Shown piece after piece: positions 1 through 9,281 of a stretch of 64,000 nucleotides of DNA. The notes beneath the pieces are model-generated. The model was given only the letters and a program-made list of their open reading frames with translations. It made no database searches and was not told the DNA's origin. A program made the translations under genes and the position numbers. The stretch comes from Rhodotorula mucilaginosa (lineage: Eukaryota; Basidiomycota; Microbotryomycetes; Sporidiobolales; Sporidiobolaceae): positions 434,001 to 498,000 of the forward strand of contig CP137872.1 in NCBI GenBank assembly GCA_034406715.1. Direction: 5' to 3'. How positions within the stretch are numbered: position 1 is the first letter of the stretch; every line of letters begins with the position of its first letter.

Positions 1-1
1 T

Positions 2-2114
2 GCCGCCATCTCTTCTTCAGCGGCTACAACAGCTTCTGGCAAGCCGCTCCGACCGACTTCCACACCTGCGCCTTCCACCTCGACCGCGGCGCAACAAGGT
101 CCGCCTGCACAACCGGGGAGACGAGCCGGACCGGGCGGCACCCTCGTCTTTTCGTTGCGGCCGATAGCGCCGGCAGCTGTCATCGCCGGCGGGGGCGGTC
201 CGAGGAGAGGAGGGATCTCGCGCTTGAGAGGGGAACGAGCACGGCAGGACGCGCTGCAGGCTGCGCTGGATCGAGCGGCGAGGAGCGCTTCCGCTTCCGC
301 TTCGTCTTTCGGCTCGGGCGGCAACGACGACGACAACCTCGAGGATGCGGTCTCTGCCTCCCAAACCCTCCCTGCCAGAATCGACGTGCCCAAGACGCTT
401 TCGGTGACTTGGCTACCATCCACCTCGAACAGCGCTGCGGCATCGATCCCTTCCGCCCTCGCCTCGCTCAACTTGACTTCGCTGCTCGGTTCGGACCTCG
501 ACGTCGAGCGCGTCCTGCGACACGTGACGGCGTTACATGCTCGAGACGCGATCGAACGGTTATCAAACGTCATTCTTGCGGCGCCGGTCCCAGGTTCGGG
601 CGACGAGGCGAAAAAGCACGAGCGCGTGCCGCGGCGTGCAAGGCTCGTGTACCCGTCTCCTCGGCGACGGCGGCGGCGGCTGGGTGGTCTTGCTGGATCG
701 GAGACGAAGAACAAGGAGGATGAGGAGGAGGATCCGGTCGACGTCGTCGTGCCGTATCTACACCTGCCACTCGTCGGCGCGCATGCAGTCGGTGCGCATA
801 TCGATCCAGTCACGGGCCAATTCGAGCTCCGCGGCGCACCCGACATCGCGCCCGATGCCGAAAATCTCGACGGTCGAGTCGACCTCGCGGAGGACGAGGA
901 TGGAGGATCTGTCGCTGAAGCGGAGGGTGGATCGAGCGCGCGAGATCAGAGGCTACGACTCGCTTCGGAGCGGATTCATCGCGAGCGGTTCGGACCTGCC
1001 GTGATGGGAGTTCCGAAGGGCGTCAAGCAGCAGCAGCAGCAGCAGCAGCAGGGAGACCCCGACGCGTGGATGAAGGGGCTGGTCGAGGTTGTGGCGCGGA
1101 TACGAGCTTCGGTGCGTTCCCTCCTTCTCTCCGCAGATGCTTACGAACGTGCCACCCTGATAAGCGTGAGAATGGCAGACCATCATCGACGAGCTCGATA
1201 CGCTCCTCTCGCTCCTGTCCCTCCCGCTCTCTTCGCCTCCAGTCCGTCGACTCCCCCTCCCGCCCCGAGAACTCGCCAAACTGGGTCCCAACGCCTCTGC
1301 CGCAGCCGGCCGCGCCGCGTTCCTCTTCGTTCCCTTGCTGGCGGACGAACCTGCCCTCGCGGGTTGGTTCCTCGTGCTCGAACTGTTCGAGGATGGGATT
1401 CGGGCGGCGCTGCTCTCTACGGCGGAACGGAGCGATCAACTCGGTAACTGGACCGAGATCCTCGAAGTCGGCTGGCTCGGCACTCCTTCACCGGCGGCGG
1501 TGACTTCGGAAGCCGTCGAGGCCAAGACGGCTGAAACCTCGGCCGGAAACGCGAAGGGAGCCAACCTGGGCTTTGAGATCAAGAGCGAGGTTTTGCGCAG
1601 TTTGTGGTGGCACTGCGTGTACGCTTCTCCGCGCGTGCTTCGAAGCGTGTGCGGCACTCACTCATTGCTTATCCCGACAGTCGCCGGGCCGCCGCTTTCA
1701 GTCTCGAACTGCAGCTTCATCTCCGCCGCATCCCGTACCGGCGCGAATCCGTCTCTTCGGCCGCGACGGCCAGTCGACTCGTCCTCCCAACGGCCACTCT
1801 ACTGCGGATCCCCGATGTCGAGCAGCTGCTTCGCCCAGATGCAGAGCTACGCTGCGCTGTCGAGGAAGATGGCGGGAGAAAGGTGCGTGCACTCGAGTCG
1901 CGGCTACTCTCGCTCCCAGGGACAGTCGCTGAGACGCATCATTCCCATACAGGCTATCCTACTGGTCTACTTGCGCATCAGCCCCGGGGCGCCATCGCCC
2001 TTGCCGCCTCCGAACGAGCTCCCGCCGTCCGTGCTGTACAATCCGGCCAGAGGGGCGCTCGTGCTCCTCGCGGAAGGAAGCCTCGCTGATACGGTCGAGA
2101 GACTCTTGCGGTGA
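2..2114 (+). CDS. MED14: Mediator complex subunit 14 (Rgr1), C-terminal part
   Basis: Scaffold subunit of the Mediator coactivator that bridges transcription factors and RNA polymerase II in the nucleus. The reading frame is open from the left window edge, so the N-terminus lies outside. Exons: <2..1111, 1179..1618, 1681..1882, 1953..2114; intron phases 0, 2, 0 all restore frame. Recognition rests on Med14-like segments: LSVTWLP followed by an LTSLLGSDLDVERVLRHVTALH stretch (split here as LDVERVLRHVTALHAR), a VDPVTGQFELRG-like beta segment, WFLVLELFEDGIRAALLST, and a late FSLELQLHLRRIPY segment. Exon 1 ends in a CAG-coded run of eight Gln near 1027-1050. No domain search was possible; the assignment is by eye and moderately firm. 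A generic acidic linker separates the conserved blocks. The gene is followed by the tail of a convergent minus-strand gene. Confidence 0.62.
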
Positions 2115-2528
2115 GAGTGCTTCCGTTCTCGCCGCTGTACTGCCGGCAGAGACTGATCCTGCTTGACTCGGCAGCGCGCTCGCGACTGTCCTTAAACTCG
2201 TGCGATTAGCCAGGCCCCTCGGATCGCCTGCCAAGGCGCTCTCGGCATCGGCGAGGTTGAAGACTGTCAAGTAGTGCTACAATACTACCGTCTCAGCCCT
2301 TTCCGAGTGTCGCTTGGCCTGCGATAGAAAGTGTCTGTTTACGATGACGAGACTACAAAAAACTGACTAATGCCTGGGCTCCCCTCGTTGACGACTGGCT
2401 TGAAGCCCGTCGAGACGGCTCGGCCCTCTCACTTGTCAGCTGCTGATGGTGTCTGGATCTATGGTGCCGTGCCGGGTTCACTGCTCGGCCTGGCGCTTTC
2501 TCGGAGGAATCATGATCAACTTCGGTCT
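2115..2528. other. 3' intergenic stretch after MED14
   Basis: No gene is called here. On the minus strand one frame stays open from about 2700 to a stop at 2353-2355 and reads protein-like (for example FLETEVDHDSSEKAPG), so the convergent gene may have an unplaced last exon reaching 2353. Confidence 0.4.
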
Positions 2529-3615
2529 CTAGAAACGAAGTACCGTTGGAACGCTTGCCTGCTCGAGGTTTGGGGGACCACGATGGGCGCTGTCTTCTTG
2601 ATGAACCGGCGAACGACGGGTACCGCTTCCTCCGAGTCTTTGGGAAGGATGGGTTCCTCGGAGGGGCGGAGGACCTTGACCATGACCATGATGTCCTTCC
2701 AGTTTCGGGGACCGAAGGGTACCGTTGCCGGCGAGTCTTAGGGGATGACCGGTACGCCTTCCTTCTGATTCCCGGGAAAGACGTCGAGGTGATCCACTGA
2801 GAGGAAGAGCCGGATCCGAGGTCCTCCCGCTTTCGTCGGTGCGGGGTAAAGGCTGCAGGTCTTCTTCAGCCCCGCCGCGCGTCAATGCACTCGCTATACT
2901 CCCTCTCTCTGGATAGATGGACGAAACATCGTCCGTCAACGACACATTTTTCGGAGACTGCCACCCCATTCGGCGCAAGGCTCGGAGCGGGCGCGCCGCA
3001 GTGGTTCTGGAGGCCGCGCCCTCATCAGACGGGATCATACTCTTCTTGGTGAGCATTCGGATCCCTGGTTGGTAGGGCGTCTGCGTTGGAGCAGTCGGAG
3101 CAACCTGTGGCGCACACGCCTGTCAGGGAGAAGTGACATGACTCTCCTGCGTTGCCGCTCGGTGGCACCTTTTGATCACTTACTGCATTTGCTGAGGCTT
3201 TCGGGGGAAGGATCCTGCGCTCCTTTGCGTGCCACAAACGGTCGTACTGCCTACTTGCAGCCACTCCGTTTCCGTCGTTCCTCGAGGGTGGTGCCCCCGT
3301 CTTCGGAGCAGGTAGCGCTTTGACCGGGTACAGGTACACCTTCGGCGGTGACCGAGGAGCGGGTTCGTAAGGGTTGTGTTTGCTATGCTGTGTAGGCTGA
3401 ACTGGCTTGCGTTCCTCCTGGGTCCACGCGAGAGGTGTGTTAGGCCGCGGTGGAAAAGCAGACGCAATATCTGGTGTTCTGGCCTAAGTCACTACAGGTG
3501 CCCCAGTCTTCCTGAGCCAGCGATGCGCTACCTTGATGTGATTGCTGAGTTCCGGGTCCACTTCTTCGTCATTTGTGACTGGCGCGGGATCATTGCGGGC
3601 AGAATGCGGCGGCAT
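2529..3615 (-). CDS. Unrecognised basic/proline-rich protein, three exons
   Basis: Exons on the minus strand: 3615..3532, 3483..3184, 3119..2529. Introns of 48 and 64 nt (GTAGCG..TTAG and GTAAGT..ACAG) are both phase 0 and join three otherwise separate open frames into a 324-residue protein starting MPPHSARNDPAP. The middle exon is rich in Pro, Lys and Arg (SPPKVYLYPVKALPAPKTG) and the last exon in Ser, Arg and Gly, ending in a His/Gly-rich stretch. I recognise no family, signal peptide or membrane segment. The two spliceable introns and the unbroken joined frame support a real gene, but the start could lie further upstream, and the last 300 bases may contain another intron, because another frame continues to 2353. 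It is divergent from the XRCC4-like gene. Confidence 0.4.
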
Positions 3616-3971
3616 GCAGATCGTAAAGACGTTCTTGTGAGCGGGTGCACTGTGCAGGTCGGAGCAGGTCTCTCCGTTCAAAGACAACAAGCAGCGTGAA
3701 TAGAACAGAAGGAAAGGTGGCAAGCATGCGTGGCGGCAGATACTGTAGGCTTGCAGCCGACAGTCCGATCGGACAAGCCGCGAACTTGGCGCAGCGGGGC
3801 AGGAGGAGCGAGCGCGACGCGGCCAAGCCAAGCATAAATTAGGAAGCGATGAGGAGCTACATAGTGCAGTCTAGACCCTCGCGCGCACCACTTCGGCGGG
3901 TGAGACGAACGAGATCACGAGAGGAGTCGCACAACGTGCTCGCCTTCTCCGCCGCCTGCACCCTCCGACGC
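3616..3971. promoter_or_regulatory. Divergent intergenic region
   Basis: 356 bp between the start of the minus-strand hypothetical gene and the XRCC4-like ATG. It probably holds both promoters. A GCATAAATTA stretch near 3832-3841 is the only TATA-like string I see. Short open frames here have no support. Confidence 0.35.
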
Positions 3972-5137
3972 ATGGACGACAAGAGCGTTCGCAAGCTACA
4001 TGGCCTGTATCAGGTCATAGAGCCTCCTCACGACAAGCAGTGCGAGCGCGCGCTCGTCGTCGTCAGCCAACTTCATCGCAAACCGCCGTCGAAGCGAGCC
4101 GTCACCGGCGACGCGAGCGGATCGGGCGCACCGCAGGGCGAGCTGGAATGGGTCGTAGGGCTAGCTGGGCCCGGCAAGCCTGATCCGGATGCGAAGGGGA
4201 AGAAGCGCGAGCCGGCCGACGAATGGTGGGAGTCAAGGTTGTCGTCGGACGAGATTGCAGAATGGCTCGACGAGGTACGCCTGCCGAGATCGCCTGCAAT
4301 AGGTCAACTGTCTCTAACTCGAGTGGGCCGGACCCAGGCGGACGCTCCCCACCAAGATCCGCCCGCCCTGCTGGCGAAACTTCGCCTTGCTTGGGAAAAC
4401 GGCGAACTGCACGTCAAGGGCTATGCTGGTCCGGGTGCTGATCCTCGCATGGGACTCGAGGTAGGCCTCGAGTACCTATTCCTTCCGTCCGGATGAAGTC
4501 CTTGACGGCTAGGCTCTCGTGACCAGCTCGAGGCTCGGATCGACTCGTCCACGCATCTCTCGCTCGTCCTGTCGCCCTCCTCTGCGCCGCCGTTCTCGCT
4601 CGAGCAAGTTCTGGTGGAGGTGAGCAGGAGGCACCCCTGCTCGGACTTGGGAGCTGCGAAACTGACACTGCGTTGATGCTGCAGACTATCCCGGCGTTCA
4701 ATCGCGATAAGGCGACTTTGAAGAGTACCGATCGCCCTGCCGCTCTCGCTCCGACCGTGGACTACAAGGAAAAGTACGAGAAGCTCCTGCTCAGAGCCGA
4801 CAAGCTGGCATCCGGCAAGAGCCGTCTCGAGTCGGAAGTGGCCGTCTTGCGCGAGCAGACCAAGCGCGCGAGGAAGAAGGCAAAGCGCAACGACTCCGGC
4901 GACGGGTCGCTCGGGACGAGCGGCTCTCCGAGTCCGACGAAACCGGCTGTACCTGGAGGTGGGTCCGCTGTCTACATCTCGCCCGCTTAGACACTAAATT
5001 CGGGAATGCCTGTTTCTCTCGCAGAAACGCATCGCGCCTTGCTTCGCCCGGGCGACGTCGGTTATGCCGGCAATAGTGCTCGCGTCGGCAGAATCGTCCA
5101 AGAACCCGACTTTGATCCGGTCTCGGACTCGGACTAG
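3972..5137 (+). CDS. XRCC4/Lif1-like end-joining factor candidate
   Basis: Exons 3972..4274, 4338..4460, 4527..4619, 4685..4958, 5025..5137 give 301 residues; introns of 63-66 nt, phases 0, 0, 0, 1, all with YAG acceptors. ATG 3972 (MDDKSVRKLHGLYQV) is preferred; an in-frame upstream start exists at 3849. The layout is a beta-rich N-terminal head of about 170 residues (LEWVVGLAG, then WWESRLSSDEIAEWLDE, then LRLAWENGELHVKGY), a charged coiled coil around residues 180-225 (DYKEKYEKLLLRADKLASGK), a Lys/Arg-rich patch, and an acidic tail ending PDFDPVSDSD. Head, coiled coil and tail with a W..S.SEI-like pattern match the XRCC4/Lif1 family, the scaffold of DNA ligase IV in non-homologous end joining. 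That is family-level resemblance only. SAS-6/XLF-type relatives are alternatives. Confidence 0.5.
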
Positions 5138-5443
5138 ATCGCCTGTGTCCACCGCTTGGCTATTTCCTTGAAGACTCACTTTTTCCACTGTTGTTGTGTG
5201 CATTGAGTACGCTTCCATCTCTCTCCGAGGCGCCCACGTGTGGTTGCCTGCGCTTACAAGGGTGCCGAGCAGCGCCCACCTCGCCTCTCGGATAAACCGT
5301 GCGCTATCAACATCGCGCGGAGGGTAGGGCGGGAAGTCCGCGGGCCCTACCCGTACCGCTCTGCTCTGTTTGTCCTCTCGTTCGCCCCTACAGCGCCAAC
5401 GCCCTAGCTCCGACTCGACTGGTGACTGAGAGAAGAGAGAAGC
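5138..5443. other. Intergenic region before the small-gene array
   Basis: 306 bp holding the presumed terminator of the XRCC4-like gene and the promoter of array copy 0. The upstream palindromic element seen before copies 1-4 is not recognisable here. Confidence 0.35.
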
Positions 5444-5860
5444 ATGTCCGCACACCAAGACCGCCATGCGCAGTCGCTGGACACCGTGATCGACGGCATT
5501 GCGGCCGCAAACCCGAGTCTCAGCGAGGCTATCAAGGCCCATTGGGATGCGCTGCTTGCGTCCATTGACCACAGCAATGCCAAAGAGCTCACGCAGGCGG
5601 TCGAAAAGACTGAAACTTTGATCCATCAAGAAACTCGCTCGCAGTGGTGGCTTGTCAAGCAGGCCGTTAACCAGGGACTTGCACGTCTTGGATAAAAGGC
5701 GAGCATGTGATCTTTCTGTGAGCCCATGACTCTACTGAAATGGGGCGTGCACACAGGCCACCAGGCGCAGTCGGAATCCCGCTCCGTCGGCATCTCCCAG
5801 CTCACAGCCTCGGAGGGTAATCACCGTCGTCGCCGCATTTACGGGATGCATGCGAAGTAG
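5444..5860 (+). CDS. Tandem small-gene family, copy 0 (divergent member)
   Basis: Exons 5444..5684 and 5757..5860 give 114 residues; the 72-nt intron is phase 1 with an atypical GTCTTG donor. Without splicing the frame ends at 5695, so the intron is needed to reach the conserved tail SVGISQLTASEGNHRRRRIYG near the C-terminus. The first exon (MSAHQDRHAQSLDTVIDGIA) shows the family layout only loosely: a short helical N-terminal part, then an amphipathic segment around SQWWLVKQAV where the others have W..L..WI. No signal peptide or membrane segment. Function unknown. It is the most diverged copy and lacks the shared upstream element, so it may be the oldest copy or under different control. Confidence 0.6.
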
Positions 5861-6363
5861 CGACAGAGGAGGGCGCTAGAGTAAAGCGGCCGACAATCGG
5901 CTCTGGCACCGCAGCGAAAACGAGGTGGCGTGTGTTTTGCAAATCTATTTTCGTATTTGCGCACAGGCCCGGGAGGAGTGACCCTTTCCCCTTGCGCGAG
6001 CCAGCAAGGTCTACACCTTTCTGTGGACCGTCTCTACATCCATGTCTTCTGTGAGAGCGTTTGCGTACCGCCGCCGTGAGCGGCAAAGCTTCGAAGTTCA
6101 ACCCTCGGAAAGGTAGCCCGAGCGCAAGACGTGGCAGCGAGACGTTCTCGCGAGAGCTTCACCTGCCAGCTGGCAATTCCTGATATCGATGTTGAGCAGA
6201 CGCACCGCAGAGAGCGTGGCGGTGCATAGGTCCGAGCGGATCGATGAAGAGCACGCACCTCCGCGGAGGGACAGCAAATCGGATTCCCCACTGCAGGGCC
6301 GAATGAAGCTTCCTTTCTTCTTTTCTCTCTCTCCCATATTCAAGCCGCACCCCCAGTGTAAGC
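5861..6363. other. Array spacer 0-1
   Basis: 503 bp, related to the other spacers (TGGCGTGTGTTTTGCAAA near 5926; GAGCCAGCAA near 5998). It contains the shared upstream element at 6246-6269 and a pyrimidine tract just before the copy 1 start. No separate gene is supported. Confidence 0.6.
6246..6269 (+). promoter_or_regulatory. Shared upstream palindromic element, copy 1
   Basis: GAAGAGCACGCACCTCCGCG and the next four bases, 118 bp before the copy 1 ATG. Bases 6258-6269 form a perfect 12-bp palindrome (CCTCCGCGGAGG). Near-identical sequence lies at a similar distance before copies 2-4. Inverted CCG/CGG half-sites of this kind suit a Zn2Cys6 regulator; that role is inference. Confidence 0.5.
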
Positions 6364-6822
6364 ATGAATAGAAGTTCTTCCTCGCGCGGACCAGTGGAAG
6401 TACCGGAGTCGCGCCTTCCCGCCTTGATTGAGGAGATTGCTGCTGAGGCAGACGTGCCCGGCTATATCGACCAGAACTTGGGACCACATTCGGCATATCA
6501 TCAACGGATCAACTCGGGCGGCGCGGACTTCGGCCGCTGAAGACATCCATGACCGATTCATAGGTCCCGACGATCGTCTCGACAACCCTAACAGGGTGCA
6601 TTGGCAGAAAGTATATTTTAAGCTCCTAGCCACCAAGCCACCTCCATACAGTGCGTGGCTCTATCGGGGGACCGAACCAACACGGTGAGCTCGACTAACG
6701 GACGAACTCCTGCAGAGTCACCATTCCACGGACGCACACAATCGCGTTCCGTAGGCATCTCCCAGCTGACAGCATCAGAGGGGAGTCTCCGCCAACAGCT
6801 CATCTACGGGAGGCGGGCGTAG
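6364..6822 (+). pseudogene. Tandem small-gene family, copy 1, frame-disrupted
   Basis: By alignment with its neighbours the exons should be 6364..6650 and 6716..6822, with a phase-1 intron (GTGCGT donor, GACTAAC branch, GCAG acceptor). From ATG 6364 the frame reads MNRSSSSRGPVEVPESRLPA and runs into a stop at 6538-6540. The matching continuation (SAAEDIHDRFIG, then VHWQKVYFKLLATKP) lies in another frame, the switch falling near the CATCATCAACGG at about 6500. The second exon is intact in the family frame (SVGISQLTASEG, QLIYGRRA). Exon 1 length differs by one base (modulo three) from the intact copies. It is either a decaying copy, a sequencing error, or a copy with an unseen extra intron. Confidence 0.55.
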
Positions 6823-7224
6823 GATGCCTATTGGGGTGGAAAGTGAATTACCACGAGGCGCCAGGATCCCGCAGCGAAACCAGGTCCTTTGTACTTCAAT
6901 CTTTCGTTCTGGACACTTGCAGCGTACCGCGAGAGGCGAGTGACTTCCGCTCCGCGAGAGCCAGCAAAGCCTACGCCTGTCTCCAAATCGTATTCGCTTT
7001 CTTACAAGACAGTGTCTACGCGCCGCTTCGGATAATGGTCAAGCCTCGGGGTCCGATGTCGACGCTTTCAAACGAAGCCCAAGCGCGAGTCTCAAGCTGG
7101 CTGCGAGACTTGCTCGTGAGAGCGTTACTACGCGCTAGACGGCCTTAAGCAGCGGGAGCAGATACGCCATACAGTGCAGCAGGGCTCCAATCTGCAGGCC
7201 AAGTAGAGGTCCGAGCGGATCGAT

Positions 7225-7248
7225 GAAGAGCACGCACCTCCGCGGAGC
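7225..7248 (+). promoter_or_regulatory. Shared upstream element, copy 2
   Basis: Same 20-base core as before copy 1, 137 bp upstream of the copy 2 ATG. The palindrome at 7237-7248 has one changed end base (CCTCCGCGGAGC). Confidence 0.5.
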
Positions 7249-7302
7249 AGCCAGTCGAGAATGGCTTCGCACGCTTTTCACGGCACAGGTTTCCTTCTGC
7301 TG

Positions 7303-7320
7303 CCCCCCCCCCCCCCCCCC
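7303..7320 (+). repeat. Poly-C tract of 18 bases
   Basis: Homopolymer run within the pyrimidine-rich leader 41 bp before the copy 2 start codon. Length is likely to be unstable or mis-sequenced. Other copies have mixed C/T tracts at this place. Confidence 0.85.
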
Positions 7321-7361
7321 TTCCCACCCTCGCAGCGAAGCCTCAACAAAGCATCCTGAAG

Positions 7362-7808
7362 ATGGCGGCAGCGAGCCCCGACAACGATATCCCGCACCCT
7401 ACCTCTTCTCTCTCGATGCACGTCGCTTCGATTGCCCACCTGCCAGACAAGCTCGGGTACGTAACTAGGTACAAACCAACCCTAGAAAGTGTTATCGATC
7501 ACACACCTTGGAATATCCGACACGATGTGGGCCAATACATCCATCGCTTTCCAAACCAAGCGGCCAACACGAACGACTGGCAAGCATGGACCGACCTGTT
7601 CGATTGGATTATGAGGAGGCCCGTCCAAGAGGATGGCAATGATGGTGCGTCAATACCCAAGCCAACATAATACAAGGAGCTCGTGCTGAAGGATCCTCGC
7701 TTTGCAGCTACCCACTCGCACACGAATGCGCACTCCGTCGGCACTTCCACGCTCAGAGCGTCGGAGGGAAACCACCGTCGTCGCATGATCTACGGGATGC
7801 GCGCGTAG
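7362..7808 (+). CDS. Tandem small-gene family, copy 2
   Basis: Exons 7362..7644 and 7708..7808 give 127 residues; the 63-nt intron (GTGCGT..TTTGCAG) is phase 1. Exon 1 starts MAAASPDNDIPHP and has the family pattern: a variable N-terminus, then IRHDVGQYIHRF, a short spacer and W..LFDWIMRRP. Exon 2 codes THSHTNAHSVGTSTL followed by RASEGNHRRRMIYGMRA. No signal sequence, cysteine pattern or membrane segment, so probably a soluble intracellular protein. Function unknown. Copies share little identity in exon 1 but a nearly fixed exon 2. Confidence 0.68.
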
Positions 7809-8310
7809 TATCGATACGTATTGCGGGCAGGACAACATCGGCCGGTATGTGTGCCGGATTGACAGCAAACCCCAGTTGGCGTGTGTTTTGCAAACCCGTT
7901 TTCGTCCTTGAATGTCATGAGAGGCATGGCCCTTTCCCCTCGCTAGAGCCAGCAACAGCCACAATTTTCTGCGCAGAGTATTGCTTTCATGTCTCCTGAC
8001 TGTGTTTACGTGCCGCTCCGGCAAATGGGCGAGCCTCTCTCGCGGTCGGACCCTGAGAAACGAAGTCCGAGCGCGAGTCTCGAGCTAGCCGCGAGCTTTT
8101 CTTGCGACGCCCTACTACTTACTTCACGTCCTTGCAAAGCAATATGCATGGAGGCCTTTCTGGGGGGCGGATGGATGAAGAGCACGCACCTCCGCGGAGG
8201 AGGAAGGGAAAAAGACTAGGGAGCCTTTTGTTCGCGTGCTTTCTTTCTCCCTTACCTGTGACTCGCTCAGCTGGATCCCTCCCAGCGCAGCTCGCAGGAA
8301 GCAAAGCACG
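7809..8310. other. Array spacer 2-3
   Basis: 502 bp, closely related to spacer 0-1 (TTGGCGTGTGTTTTGCAAAC near 7878). It contains the shared element at 8177-8200. No gene supported. Confidence 0.55.
8177..8200 (+). promoter_or_regulatory. Shared upstream palindromic element, copy 3
   Basis: Same core 134 bp before the copy 3 ATG, with the perfect CCTCCGCGGAGG palindrome at 8189-8200. Confidence 0.5.
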
Positions 8311-8806
8311 ATGCCGTACATCCCACTGCCCGAAGAAGCATGGAGATCCGAATGTCCCTGCCCACACCCAGAAGAACCGCTCTCCAAGCTCGTGGAGGAA
8401 CTTGTGCAATGCACAGGACAGGGAAAGCTGCTCAGGATCCAGCATCAAAGCTTCTCGAAGGGGTACAAGGAGATGATACAGCGGACGGCTATCCCGGTAC
8501 GAAATGACGTGGCCCAATACATCCGGACCTACTTGCTTGATCCGCACAACACTTCGAGCGACGCGCGCACATCTCGGGAGGTATGGTACCAACTGCTGGA
8601 CTGGATCGCCAACGAACCTTGTGAAGACACGAGAGCCACCCGTGCGGACGTTCCTGCTTGAGCAAGACGACTCGAACTTGGACTGACGATCTCAAGGGGT
8701 TGCAGGCGAACACCAACCAACGGACAGGCGTTCTGTAGGCGTCGACCAGTTCAGGGCAACGGAGGGGAGCCACCGTCGTCGCATCGTGTACGGCATGCGG
8801 GCGTAG
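8311..8806 (+). CDS. Tandem small-gene family, copy 3
   Basis: Exons 8311..8620 and 8706..8806 give 136 residues; the 85-nt intron is phase 1 (GTGAAG donor, GACTGAC branch, TTGCAG acceptor). The protein starts MPYIPLPEEAWRSECPCPHP, resembling copy 4 (MPYIIEEE, then CPHGREPLSEFVED), so copies 3 and 4 are the closest pair at the N-terminus. Middle: VRNDVAQYIRTYLL, then VWYQLLDWI. Tail from exon 2: RRSVGVDQF, RATEGSHRRR, IVYGMRA. Function unknown; no recognisable catalytic motif. Confidence 0.7.
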
Positions 8807-9281
8807 GCGCATAAGGTGACAGGGGTACGTTTGGTCGAGTCCAGGACGAAGTGGGCGTAAGGTGGCACACGTTGCAATTTCTCCTCCGCCCTTGCACTCG
8901 TGCAGCGATCACGAGCCGGAGGAATACATACAGCGTTCTGCCGCGGGTGTCACCTTTCTGGGACCTGAGAGTGTTCACTCGCCGATCCGGCCAAGTTAAG
9001 GGCCCTCTCCGAGTCGCGGTCCGACCCGGAGTAACCAAGTCCGAGCGCGAGTCTCATGCCAACTGCGAGAGTGCCTTAGGAGGAGTTGACTAAACACCGA
9101 GAGCCCTTACAAAGTCGATGGGTGGGCTCTAGAGCAGATCGATGAAGAGCACGCACCTCCTCCGCGGAGAGGGAAGGGAAAGAGACTAGCGAGCCTTTTG
9201 CCCAGGTGCTTCCTTTCTCCCTCCTCTTTCTACCTGAGCTTTCGCGGATCCTTCGCAGCGCAACTCACAGAAAGCAGTATA
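8807..9281. other. Array spacer 3-4
   Basis: 475 bp with the AAGTCCGAGCGCGAGTCT string near 9030 and the shared element at 9144-9169. No gene supported. Confidence 0.5.
9144..9169 (+). promoter_or_regulatory. Shared upstream element, copy 4
   Basis: Same core 138 bp before the copy 4 ATG, with three extra bases (CCTCCTCCGCGG). CTCCGCGGAG at 9160-9169 keeps the palindrome centre. Confidence 0.48.

Larger units (their letters stand above)
6823..7361. other. Array spacer 1-2
   Basis: 539 bp, with GAGCCAGCAA near 6957, the shared element at 7225-7248 and an 18-base C run at 7303-7320. No gene supported. Confidence 0.55.

Noticed and set aside
1026-1050. CAG repeat as a microsatellite element of interest
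   Set aside because: Eight CAG codons inside an acidic linker of MED14; ordinary polyglutamine, common in Mediator subunits.
5861-9281. Array units as a transposable element or CRISPR-like repeat
   Set aside because: Units are about 1 kb with intron-bearing coding sequence, no terminal repeats, no target-site duplication and no transposase; gene-family duplication explains them.
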